Shown piece after piece: positions 8,790-15,822 of a stretch of 64,000 bases of DNA. The notes under the pieces were generated by a model, which worked only from the letters and a program-made list of their open reading frames with translations, was not told the DNA's origin and made no database searches. Origin of the DNA: Arthrobacter alkaliphilus. Its GTDB lineage: Bacteria > Actinomycetota > Actinomycetes > Actinomycetales > Micrococcaceae. Within the stretch, counting starts at the first letter, position 1. Every line of letters starts with the position of its first letter. Position numbers and translations under genes: made by a program. The stretch is from contig NZ_JAKEEC010000016.1 in the NCBI RefSeq assembly GCF_021483235.1, positions 1 to 64,000 of the forward strand. Reading direction: 5' to 3'.

Positions 8790-10187
8790 ATGTCCCCGAC
8801 ATCCGATTTCCAACCGCAAGCCCCGGTAACCAATTCAACTTCTCCGAGGACTTGGATCAAGAATCCCCTCGCGGTGTTCACCGCCAACGGACTCGACGCC
8901 CGCGGCGGCATCGTGGTCAGTGACGGGAAAATCGCGGAGCTCGTCCCCGCCGGAAAGCGCCCTTCCGCGCCATGCAACGAAACCTACGACGCCGGAAGCC
9001 ACGTCCTGCTGCCTGGCCTCATCAACACGCACCACCACTTCTACCAAACGCTCACCCGCGCCTGGGGCCCGGTGGCCAACGCCCCCCTCTTCCCTTGGCT
9101 GCAGAACCTCTATCCCGTATGGGCGCGATTGACGCCGGACAGCCTCGAACTTGCCGTCAAGGTGGCCCTCGCCGAGCTCCTGCTGTCCGGCTGCACCACG
9201 GCAGCCGACCACCACTACCTCTTCCCCGCCGGGCTCGAGGACGCGATCGACATCGAGGTCGGCGCGGTACGCGAACTTGGCATGCGTGCCACGCTCACGC
9301 GCGGCTCGATGACGCTTGGCGAGGACGACGGCGGCCTGCCGCCCCGGTCCACCGTGCAGTCCGCTGAGGTCATCCTCGCGGACAGCGAACGGTTGATCGG
9401 GAAGTACCACGAGCGCGGCGACGGAGCGGTCATCCAGATTGCCCTGGCGCCTTGCTCGCCGTTCTCGGTGACCAGGGAGATCATGGCCGAGAGCGCCGCC
9501 ATGGCCGAACGGTTGGATGTCCGGCTCCACACGCACCTCGCGGAGACCATCGACGAGGAAGATTTCTGCCGCGAGAGGTTCGGGCTACGGACTGTCGACT
9601 ACCTCGAAAGCGTCGGCTGGCTTGGCAAACGAACCTGGCTTGGCCACGGCATCCATTTCGACGACGACGAGATCGTCCGGCTGGGAGCCGCGGGCACCGC
9701 CGTCGCGCACTGCCCGACGTCGAACATGCGGCTCGCGTCCGGCTCCGCGCGGGTGCTGGAGCTTGAGGCCGCAGGAGTCGCGGTGGGGCTGGGAGTGGAC
9801 GGATCGGCGTCGAACGATGCCTCGAACATGATCCTCGAGGCGCGGCAGGCGCTGTACCTCCAGCGGCTGCGCTACGGCGCGGACGTCCCGGTGGAGCGCG
9901 CCCTCGGCTGGGCGACGCGGGGTTCCGCCGCCGTTCTTGGGCGCTCCGACGTCGGCCAGATTGCCCCCGGAATGCAGGCCGACCTAGCCCTGTTCAAGCC
10001 CGAAGGGCTGCGCTTCTCCGGCAGCCACGATCCCCTCGCCGCCCTGCTGCTCTGCGCGGCGGACCGCGCCGACCGCGTCATGGTGGGCGGAAAATGGCGC
10101 GTGGTGGACGGCCGGATCCCCGACCTGGACATCCCGGAACTTATTGCCAAACACTCAGCCGCCGCACATAAAATCATCAGCGGTTAG
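8790..10187 (+). CDS. 8-oxoguanine deaminase (amidohydrolase family)
   Basis: 465 residues of the AtzA/TrzN-like amidohydrolase superfamily. The metal site is visible: N-T-H-H-H (H81, H83 region), HTHLAET (about residue 248), AHCPTSN (about 309-315) and GVDGSASND (about 336-344). The pairing of TRAWGPV near the first His with the GSASND Asp loop matches 8-oxoguanine deaminases, which turn 8-oxoguanine directly into urate. Hydroxyatrazine-type hydrolases are the nearest alternative. The context of guanine deaminase, xanthine dehydrogenase and uricase favours the oxopurine role. AAGGA lies 7 bases before ATG 8790. Confidence 0.85.
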   Translation: MSPTSDFQPQAPVTNSTSPRTWIKNPLAVFTANGLDARGGIVVSDGKIAELVPAGKRPSAPCNETYDAGSHVLLPGLINTHHHFYQTLTRAWGPVANAPLFPWLQNLYPVWARLTPDSLELAVKVALAELLLSGCTTAADHHYLFPAGLEDAIDIEVGAVRELGMRATLTRGSMTLGEDDGGLPPRSTVQSAEVILADSERLIGKYHERGDGAVIQIALAPCSPFSVTREIMAESAAMAERLDVRLHTHLAETIDEEDFCRERFGLRTVDYLESVGWLGKRTWLGHGIHFDDDEIVRLGAAGTAVAHCPTSNMRLASGSARVLELEAAGVAVGLGVDGSASNDASNMILEARQALYLQRLRYGADVPVERALGWATRGSAAVLGRSDVGQIAPGMQADLALFKPEGLRFSGSHDPLAALLLCAADRADRVMVGGKWRVVDGRIPDLDIPELIAKHSAAAHKIISG

Positions 10188-10226
10188 GAGTAGCCTCGCG
10201 ATTAAGTCCTAGATCAGGAGGCCATA

Positions 10227-10889
10227 ATGACTGTCCCCCAGCACAACTCGCCGACACCTCCAGGTTGGTACCCGGACCCTTCGGGCTCCGGGCAGCTGCG
10301 GTGGTGGGACGGCAACGCCTGGACTGGAAACGCCTGGAACCCACAGGCCCAGGCCGGAGCGAGGCCCGGTCAGTATGGCGGGCCTCCGCAATACCTCGGA
10401 CACGCCCAGCCCGCGCCGCGCCCGGAAATCAGCAGGGGGACACCGGTCTACAACCCGTTCATTTGGCTCGTCACGCTACTGCCGGTGGTCTCGCTGATCA
10501 TCCTGCTGTTCTGGAATCCCGTCTTCCAAGTGCGCTACGTCGGCGCAAAGCGCGTACCCACGATGGATCCTTCAACGATGTTCAGCCTCCCGTACATAAT
10601 GCTGATGATTTCGGGTTGGTTGATCTATGGAGTCAGCGTCTTCTTTGCCTACCTCGACTGGCGGAAGCTGCAAAGCGACGGAGTGGTCCGCCCCTTCCAC
10701 TGGGCGTGGGCCTTCCTGGGCGCCGGAGTCTATGTAGTGGGCCGTTCAGTGATCGTGCACAAGGTTGCTCAGCAGCGCGGGCTCGGACCCGTTTGGGCGC
10801 TCATCGGCGTGACCGCCCTGAGCTTGATCGTGGTGTCCGTCAAAGCGAGCATCATGGTTTCGACCATCGCCAAGACGCTGCCCATGTAG
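10227..10889 (+). CDS. DUF2510 membrane protein
   Basis: 220 residues. Residues about 11-33 form a DUF2510 motif (PPGWYPDP...RWWDG..W), a short actinobacterial module usually placed N-terminal to membrane segments. A proline-rich linker follows, then four predicted transmembrane helices (about 72-92, 118-145, 155-176, 188-215). No enzymatic motif is seen. AGGAGG lies just upstream of ATG 10227. It follows the deaminase by 39 bp, but a link to purine metabolism is only positional. Confidence 0.85.
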   Translation: MTVPQHNSPTPPGWYPDPSGSGQLRWWDGNAWTGNAWNPQAQAGARPGQYGGPPQYLGHAQPAPRPEISRGTPVYNPFIWLVTLLPVVSLIILLFWNPVFQVRYVGAKRVPTMDPSTMFSLPYIMLMISGWLIYGVSVFFAYLDWRKLQSDGVVRPFHWAWAFLGAGVYVVGRSVIVHKVAQQRGLGPVWALIGVTALSLIVVSVKASIMVSTIAKTLPM

Positions 10890-10901
10890 GGATCGATAGC
10901 C

Positions 10902-11078
10902 CTAGGAACGCTGCCGGCCGAATACGGGAAGGGCCCGCAGCCAACGGGAGAAAGCCCCGGGCGTGCGGTCACAGTCGGCCGGAATGTAGAAGTCCGGATC
11001 CGTGGCGCCGAACGGCAGGTACAGTTCCTGGCCGGGCGCCGGGAATTCCACGACGTTGTTCTTATCCTGCGAGTCCAT
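10902..11078 (-). CDS. Small 58-residue protein, unknown function
   Basis: A short frame with an ideal AGGAGG 5 bases before ATG 11078, ending TAG at 10902-10904. The protein is acidic at the N-terminus (MDSQDKNN), has a central YLPFGATDPDFYIPAD segment rich in aromatic and proline residues, and a basic C-terminus with RWLRALPVFGRQR. No family is recognised. Wobble positions are GC-rich as in neighbouring genes. It is convergent with the DUF2510 gene, 12 bp apart. A palindrome (11122-11146) lies just upstream. Confidence 0.6.
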   Translation of the reverse strand: MDSQDKNNVVEFPAPGQELYLPFGATDPDFYIPADCDRTPGAFSRWLRALPVFGRQRS

Positions 11079-11121
11079 CTGTCCTCCTATTTCGTGCGCT
11101 CAAGGTTTTAGTTTTTTACTC

Positions 11122-11146
11122 CTGTTTTCCGCATATCGGAAAACAG
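11122..11146. promoter_or_regulatory. Perfect 10-bp inverted repeat, IclR-operator-like
   Basis: CTGTTTTCCG and CGGAAAACAG are separated by CATAT. The core TTTCC-N7-GGAAA form resembles operators of IclR-family repressors. A second partial half site, TATGGAAAT, follows at 11156-11164. The surrounding 11100-11165 stretch is unusually AT-rich for this genome, as in a promoter region. It lies 44 bp upstream of the small minus-strand gene and 347 bp upstream of uricase. Confidence 0.5.
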
Positions 11147-11280
11147 TTTTTGTTATATGGAAATTGTAGAGGCGGGTCCTCGACCACGTCAAGGGTTGCC
11201 CACGCCAACCGCACCCGCGCGGCCAACCGCCGTCGGGCACCCCCGGTCACAATCGGAAAGTTCGTAACGATTCTTCGAAA

Positions 11281-11314
11281 GTGATGTACACCACTGGCAG
11301 GCGTGGGCTACGCT
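11281..11314 (+). promoter_or_regulatory. Putative promoter with overlapping palindrome, uricase leader
   Basis: TGTACA (11285-11290) and TACGCT (11309-11314) are spaced 18 bp and the second is identical to the -10 proposed at 8688. The -35 sits inside a near-perfect palindrome, GTG-A-TGTACA-C-CAC (11281-11294). A transcript starting near 11321 would run about 80 nt to the terminator at 11372-11403. Confidence 0.4.
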
Positions 11315-11371
11315 TTTTCTCAATTCGTGGCGCAGGTCACGTAACCTGGGAGCAGCAGGCAGGGTCGTAAT

Positions 11372-11403
11372 GAGCTGGCATCAACGGATGCCGGCTCTTT
11401 TTT
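11372..11403 (+). terminator. Intrinsic terminator upstream of uricase
   Basis: An 11-bp stem (11372-11382 with 11387-11397, one G-T wobble) with an AACG loop is followed by six T. No coding frame with a ribosome site ends just before it. It therefore caps either a short RNA or acts as an attenuator in the leader of the uricase gene 90 bases downstream. Confidence 0.8.
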
Positions 11404-11414
11404 GTTGGGTCGGC

Positions 11415-11476
11415 TCCACCAGAAACGCGTACGAAACACGCGCTTAATTTCATTGGTGGACCTTAGTGGTTCCACC
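11415..11476 (+). promoter_or_regulatory. Alternative hairpins in the uricase 5' leader
   Basis: TGGTGGA at 11454-11460 can pair with TCCACCA at 11415-11421 (enclosing a smaller CGCG/CGCG stem, 11426-11442). Its GGTGGA part can instead pair with TCCACC at 11471-11476. The two pairings are mutually exclusive and the second ends 16 bases before the start codon. This is compatible with a translational switch, but no known riboswitch class was recognised. Confidence 0.35.
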
Positions 11477-11492
11477 TCATAGAAGTTGGGAT

Positions 11493-12407
11493 ATGACCAT
11501 GAGCAACAACATCGTCCTCGGCGACAACCAGTACGGCAAGGCTGAAGTCCGCGTCGTCAAAGTCACCCGCGACACCGACCGCCACCAGATCGAAGACCTG
11601 AATGTCACCTCACAACTGCGTGGCGACTTCGAGGCTGCGCACCTCCAAGGGGACAACGGGCACGTCGTCGCCACGGATACCCAGAAGAACACCATCTACG
11701 CCTTCGCCCGCGACGGCGTCGGCTCCCCCGAAGCATTCCTCCTCCGCTTGAGCGAACACTTCACCTCGGGCTTCGAGTGGGTCACGGGTGGCCGCTGGGA
11801 AGCGGAACAGTACGCGTGGGAGCGCATCCAGGCGCACGGCTCCGAACACGACCACAGCTTTGTCCGGAAGGGGCAGGAAGTCCGCACCGCCGTCGTGGTC
11901 CGCGAAGGCAACACGACGCACGTCATTTCCGGCCTCAAGGACCTGACCGTCCTCAAGACCACCCAGTCCGGCTTTGTGGGCTACCCCCGCGACCGGTACA
12001 CCACGCTGCCTGAGACCACGGACCGTATCCTGGCCACCGATGTCTCGGCCCGCTGGCGCTACAACACCGGAATCGACACTGCCGGAACCGACTTCAACAA
12101 GAGCTATGAGGACATCAAGGCCCTCCTCTTGGAAGGGTTCACGGAGAACTACTCGCACGCCCTGCAGCAAACCCTGTTCGACATGGGCAAGAAGGTCCTC
12201 GAGGCCCACAGCGAGGTAGACGAGATCAAGTTCTCGATGCCCAACAAGCACCACTTCCTGGTGGACCTCAGCCCGTTCGGCCTCGAAAACCCCAACGAGG
12301 TCTTCTTCGCCGCCGACCGCCCGTACGGCTTGATCGAAGCCACGGTCCAGCGCGACAACACCACACCTGCCCCGGCCGCGTGGAACGGCATCGCCGGCTT
12401 CTGCTAA
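11493..12407 (+). CDS. Urate oxidase (uricase)
   Basis: 304 residues, the usual length for cofactor-free uricase. Two T-fold domains are present. VVATDTQKNTIYAFA (about residues 58-72) carries the Thr-Asp catalytic pair, and a second-domain DKNKHH-like segment appears as SMPNKHHF (about 248-255). It oxidises urate to 5-hydroxyisourate with O2. The first ATG at 11493 is followed two codons later by another (11499); either is possible. It is followed by the NCS2 permease, separated by a nested inverted repeat. No 5-hydroxyisourate hydrolase or OHCU decarboxylase gene is adjacent. Confidence 0.93.
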   Translation: MTMSNNIVLGDNQYGKAEVRVVKVTRDTDRHQIEDLNVTSQLRGDFEAAHLQGDNGHVVATDTQKNTIYAFARDGVGSPEAFLLRLSEHFTSGFEWVTGGRWEAEQYAWERIQAHGSEHDHSFVRKGQEVRTAVVVREGNTTHVISGLKDLTVLKTTQSGFVGYPRDRYTTLPETTDRILATDVSARWRYNTGIDTAGTDFNKSYEDIKALLLEGFTENYSHALQQTLFDMGKKVLEAHSEVDEIKFSMPNKHHFLVDLSPFGLENPNEVFFAADRPYGLIEATVQRDNTTPAPAAWNGIAGFC

Positions 12408-12422
12408 ACCGCTACCTCCGCA

Positions 12423-12486
12423 CCCAACTGACTCGCAAGAAGTGCCGTCTTGGACCCCAAAACGGCACCAATGCGGGTCAGTTGGG
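12423..12486. repeat. Nested inverted repeat (cruciform/REP-like element)
   Basis: Outer 15-bp arms (12423-12437 and 12472-12486, one mismatch) begin CCCAACTGACTC and end GTCAGTTGGG. Inside them is a second stem GTGCCGT/ACGGCAC (12442-12448, 12462-12468) with TTGG/CCAA toward the loop. No T run follows, so it is not a classic terminator. No second copy is seen in this window. The symmetrical design suggests a dispersed palindromic element placed between two convergent or co-directional genes. Confidence 0.65.
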
Positions 12487-12507
12487 CCGCCCTACCGAAA
12501 ACCACCG

Positions 12508-12569
12508 TTAGCCAGACCTGTTAGCCAGACAAAGACGTCTGCCATGAACCAAGAAAGTCTGCCATGAAC
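12508..12569 (+). promoter_or_regulatory. Paired direct repeats and 7-codon upstream ORF before the permease
   Basis: TTAGCCAGAC occurs twice (12508-12517, 12521-12530). GTCTGCCATGAAC also occurs twice (12537-12549, 12557-12569), duplicating the start codon region. The upstream ATG at 12544 opens a 7-codon frame (MNQESLP) whose TGA overlaps the permease ATG at 12564 as ATGA. The permease start has only a weak SD, so translational coupling from the mini-ORF is possible. Confidence 0.5.
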
Positions 12570-14063
12570 ACCAAGAAGAAAACCCGCCCCGCGAATACCA
12601 CCGACACCGCGCCTAAGAGGCCCGAGGACCAGCGCCTCTCGATCGGGAGCACGTTCGCCTACGGCTTCCAGCACGTCCTGACCATGTACGGCGGCATCAT
12701 CGCCCCGCCGCTCATCATCGGAGCCGCCGCGGGCATGTCCCCGCAGGACATCGGCCTCCTGATCGCGGCGTGCCTCTTTGTTGGGGGGCTGGCAACCATC
12801 CTCCAGACCATCGGCATCCCGTTCTTTGGATCGCAGCTCCCGCTGGTCCAAGGCGTGTCCTTCGCCGGTGTGTCCACCATGGTGGCGATCGTCCACGGCG
12901 GCGGCGGAATCCAGGGGGTCTTCGGCTCCGTCATGGTTGCTTCCCTGATCGGCCTGGTGATTACTCCCCTCTTCTCCAAGATCATCAAATTCTTTCCGCC
13001 CGTGGTCACGGGCACCGTCATCACCACCATCGGCCTGACGCTCATGCCCGTCGCGGCCAACTGGGCCATGGGTGGCAACAGCGCCGCACCCAACTACGGC
13101 AGCATGGCAAACATCGGCCTTGCCGCCGCCACGATGGGCGTTGTCCTGCTTCTCAGCAAGATCGGCAACGCCGCCATTTCACGCCTGTCCATCCTGCTCG
13201 CCATGGTGATCGGCACCGTCATCGCCCTCGCCACAGGAATGGCCGACTTCTCCAAGGTCGGCCAGGGGCCAATCGTTGCCTTCCCCACTCCCTTCGCCTT
13301 CGGGGCTCCCACCTTCGACATCGCGTCCATCGTGTCCATGCTGATCGTCATCCTGGTCACCTTGACCGAGACCTCGGCGGACATCATCGCCGTCGGCGAA
13401 ATCGTCGATACCAAAGTGGATTCGCGCCGCATCGGCAACGGCCTGCGGGCAGACATGCTCTCCAGCGCCATATCGCCGATCTTCAACTCCTTCACCCAGA
13501 GCGCCTTTGCCCAGAACGTCGGCCTCGTGGCCATCACCGGCATCAAGAGCCGCTTCGTCGTGAGCGCCGGCGGATTCATCCTGGTGGTCCTGGGCTTGCT
13601 GCCCGTCCTCGGCCGGGTGGTCGCAGCGGTTCCGACTCCCGTCCTGGGCGGTGCCGGCGTCGTGCTCTTCGGAACTGTTGCCGCCAGCGGCATCCGGACA
13701 CTTTCCAAGGTGGAGTACCGCAACAACATGAACCTGATCATCGTGGCCGCCTCGATTGGCTTCGGCATGATCCCGATTGCCGCTCCGAAGTTCTACGACC
13801 AGTTCCCGGCCTGGTTCTCGACGATTTTCCACTCGGGCATCAGCTCGGCCGCCATCATGGCCATCGTCCTGAACGTGCTCTTCAACCACTTCAAGGCCGG
13901 CAATTCGGACAACCAGTCCGTGTTCGTCGCCGGCACGGAACGCGTGGTGAGCGAGGCGGACATCGCGTGCTTGGCGCACGGCGACCGTTTCGAGAACGGC
14001 AAGCTGATCGACGCCGACGGCAAGGAAGTGCCACTTAAGTCGAGCTCCGCCGTCGAACACTGA
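12564..14063 (+). CDS. NCS2 xanthine/urate permease
   Basis: 499 residues of the nucleobase:cation symporter-2 family with about 12 to 14 hydrophobic segments. FAYGFQHVLTMYGG (about residues 31-44) has the His of TM1, and TETSADIIAVGEI (about 269-281) carries the family signature region of TM8. Placement directly after uricase favours urate or xanthine as substrate; uracil transporters are more distant in pattern. A hydrophilic C-terminal tail of about 50 residues follows the last helix. Alternative downstream starts exist, but ATG 12564 gives the normal N-terminus. Confidence 0.88.
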   Translation: MNTKKKTRPANTTDTAPKRPEDQRLSIGSTFAYGFQHVLTMYGGIIAPPLIIGAAAGMSPQDIGLLIAACLFVGGLATILQTIGIPFFGSQLPLVQGVSFAGVSTMVAIVHGGGGIQGVFGSVMVASLIGLVITPLFSKIIKFFPPVVTGTVITTIGLTLMPVAANWAMGGNSAAPNYGSMANIGLAAATMGVVLLLSKIGNAAISRLSILLAMVIGTVIALATGMADFSKVGQGPIVAFPTPFAFGAPTFDIASIVSMLIVILVTLTETSADIIAVGEIVDTKVDSRRIGNGLRADMLSSAISPIFNSFTQSAFAQNVGLVAITGIKSRFVVSAGGFILVVLGLLPVLGRVVAAVPTPVLGGAGVVLFGTVAASGIRTLSKVEYRNNMNLIIVAASIGFGMIPIAAPKFYDQFPAWFSTIFHSGISSAAIMAIVLNVLFNHFKAGNSDNQSVFVAGTERVVSEADIACLAHGDRFENGKLIDADGKEVPLKSSSAVEH

Positions 14064-14106
14064 CGTTTTGCCTCCGCCGGCGGGGTGTGCGTGAGACGGT
14101 TGTTCC

Positions 14107-14931
14107 ATGAGGATCGACGAGCGAATCGAAAAGCACTATGCGGAGCTTGGACCGCAGGAACAGAAGGCCGCGGACACCCTGCTGGACCGCTTGGGCGATT
14201 TGGCCGTTTACAACGCGGCCGAGCTCGCGGAGTTGAGCGGGGTGTCCAAAGCCACCATCAGCAGGCTCTTCCGGCGCCTGGGCTACGCCGATTTCAACGA
14301 GGTCAAGGAGCACGCCCGGACGCTGAGGTCCAGTGGAGTGCCACTCCCCACCCAAGGGCCCGACGGCGGCATCGCCCTCCACTTGGCCGCTGACCGGCAG
14401 AACCTTGACCGGCTTTTCGAGACGTTCGACGACGACCGCCTCCTCGCGGTGGCCCGGCAAGTGGCCGGAGCGCGCAATGTCCTCCTGATCGGTTTCCGCA
14501 ACAGTTTCCCGATCGCGCTCCACCTGCGCGAGCAACTCCTCCAAAGCCGTTCCTCGGTGAGCCTGGCCCCGCAACCGGGCCAAAGCGTCGCCGAGGAATT
14601 GGCCGGGCTGGGGGACGCCGACGTCGTCATCCTGCTCGGTTTCCGGCGCCGGCCCGAAGGTTTCCACAGCGTCCTGAAAGCCGCTTCGGCCACCGGGGCC
14701 AGCACCATCTTGATTGGTGATCCAAGCGCCCGGTGGCTGGCGGCAGGCGCCTCAACCTGGATTGAATGCCGGGTGGAGGGCAGCGCGGCATTCGACAGCT
14801 ACGCCGCGGCCATGAGCCTCATGAGCGCCATCGCCAACGGAGTCCTGGCTGCGGTGGGCCGCCCCGGAAGGGACCGGGTCCGGGAAATCACGGGCATCTT
14901 CGATTCCCTCGGAGAGATCGAGCAGCGGTGA
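14107..14931 (+). CDS. MurR/RpiR-family transcriptional regulator
   Basis: 274 residues. Residues 1 to about 77 form the HTH_6 domain, with ELSGVSKATISRLFRRLGY as the recognition helix region. Residues about 110-250 form a SIS domain (LLIGFRNS, DVVILLGF), which in the family binds a phosphosugar-like effector. It follows the permease by 43 bp in the same direction and is convergent with the DUF6282 gene. RpiR regulators are found in several purine and ureide loci, so control of the purine genes is plausible but not shown. The SD before ATG 14107 is weak. Confidence 0.85.
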   Translation: MRIDERIEKHYAELGPQEQKAADTLLDRLGDLAVYNAAELAELSGVSKATISRLFRRLGYADFNEVKEHARTLRSSGVPLPTQGPDGGIALHLAADRQNLDRLFETFDDDRLLAVARQVAGARNVLLIGFRNSFPIALHLREQLLQSRSSVSLAPQPGQSVAEELAGLGDADVVILLGFRRRPEGFHSVLKAASATGASTILIGDPSARWLAAGASTWIECRVEGSAAFDSYAAAMSLMSAIANGVLAAVGRPGRDRVREITGIFDSLGEIEQR

Positions 14932-14934
14932 CTG

Positions 14935-15819
14935 TTAGCTGCCCAATGCTGTGGTCGGGTTGGCCACGAGGAGCTGCCTGATTTCCCCGAGTTCGAACCC
15001 GGCGTCGTGCAGGAGTATTGCCCACCGCCGGATGCCGTCGGCAAGAGGGCCGTTGCGCGGCTGGCCAAGGTCTCCGGTCAGGAGGGAGGCGCCGATGCCG
15101 CAGGATTTGATGCCGCGGATGGCGTTTTCCGCCGGAAGCTTGCCTTCGAGGACTGAGGCCATGGTCCTTTCGATCCAGGCACCGCGCCGGGTCATTTCAA
15201 CCTGGGCTTCGGGAGTGATCCGCTGGCGTGGCAGGTCCGGGTGCGTGACCATGACGCGTTCGATGCCGTGGTCCTTGGCCGCAACGAGGACGGCAAAAAC
15301 CTCTTCGCTGTCCAAATGGCCCGTGGCGAGAAGCATGCCATGTTCCTTCACGACATCGAGGACATCGTGAAGTTCCGGTACCACGCGGCCGCTCTCAAGG
15401 ACTGCGATAGGCGGCCCATAGCCGGGGAGGCCGGACAGCCGGGCCTGCGCTTTTTCCCAGACCGCGGCGGGTCCCGGCGTCCGTGCCGCCTGTTCACGCT
15501 GCCGGCGGCTATCGACGGTCGGCAGCCAGACCACGCGTGCACCAAGCAGGGCCGCGACCTCCACCGCCGCCGCGTTCAGGCCGCCGACCGGGCGGTTGAG
15601 CGTGATCGACCCAATGGCGCGTGCCTGCCGGTCCACGGCCATAGTGCTGCAGAGTCCGGCAGTGGAACCGACATGGGATTTGGCGACGAGGCCAGCGAAG
15701 CCTGCCTCGGAGAAGTCGTCCATTGCCTCGGCGAGGGTCTGTGAGCGCGGGACGATGTCCGGTCCGGGGTGGGTATGGAGGTCGATCGCACCCTTGATGG
15801 CCTCCGACAGATCGTTCAT
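14935..15819 (-). CDS. DUF6282 metal-dependent hydrolase-like protein
   Basis: 294 residues. IDLHTHPGPD (about residues 12-21) gives the HxH pair of an amidohydrolase-type TIM barrel. GHLDSEEV (about 170), VTHPD (about 192) and a late GDLGQ (about 245) supply the further His/Asp ligands expected for a binuclear metal site. Members are annotated as DUF6282, with no established substrate. It starts 3 bp after the MFS transporter stop, so both share a transcript. It is probably the second gene of an IclR-controlled two-gene operon. Confidence 0.8.
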   Translation of the reverse strand: MNDLSEAIKGAIDLHTHPGPDIVPRSQTLAEAMDDFSEAGFAGLVAKSHVGSTAGLCSTMAVDRQARAIGSITLNRPVGGLNAAAVEVAALLGARVVWLPTVDSRRQREQAARTPGPAAVWEKAQARLSGLPGYGPPIAVLESGRVVPELHDVLDVVKEHGMLLATGHLDSEEVFAVLVAAKDHGIERVMVTHPDLPRQRITPEAQVEMTRRGAWIERTMASVLEGKLPAENAIRGIKSCGIGASLLTGDLGQPRNGPLADGIRRWAILLHDAGFELGEIRQLLVANPTTALGS

Positions 15820-15822
15820 GGC

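Noticed and set aside
11325..11375. Resemblance to the conserved core of bacterial SRP RNA (CAGGTCA ... GGAGCAGC ... AGGCAG)
   Set aside because: The GGAA tetraloop and the symmetric internal loop are missing, and CAGGT pairs with ACCTG over a loop instead. Size and terminator are similar but the fold is not.
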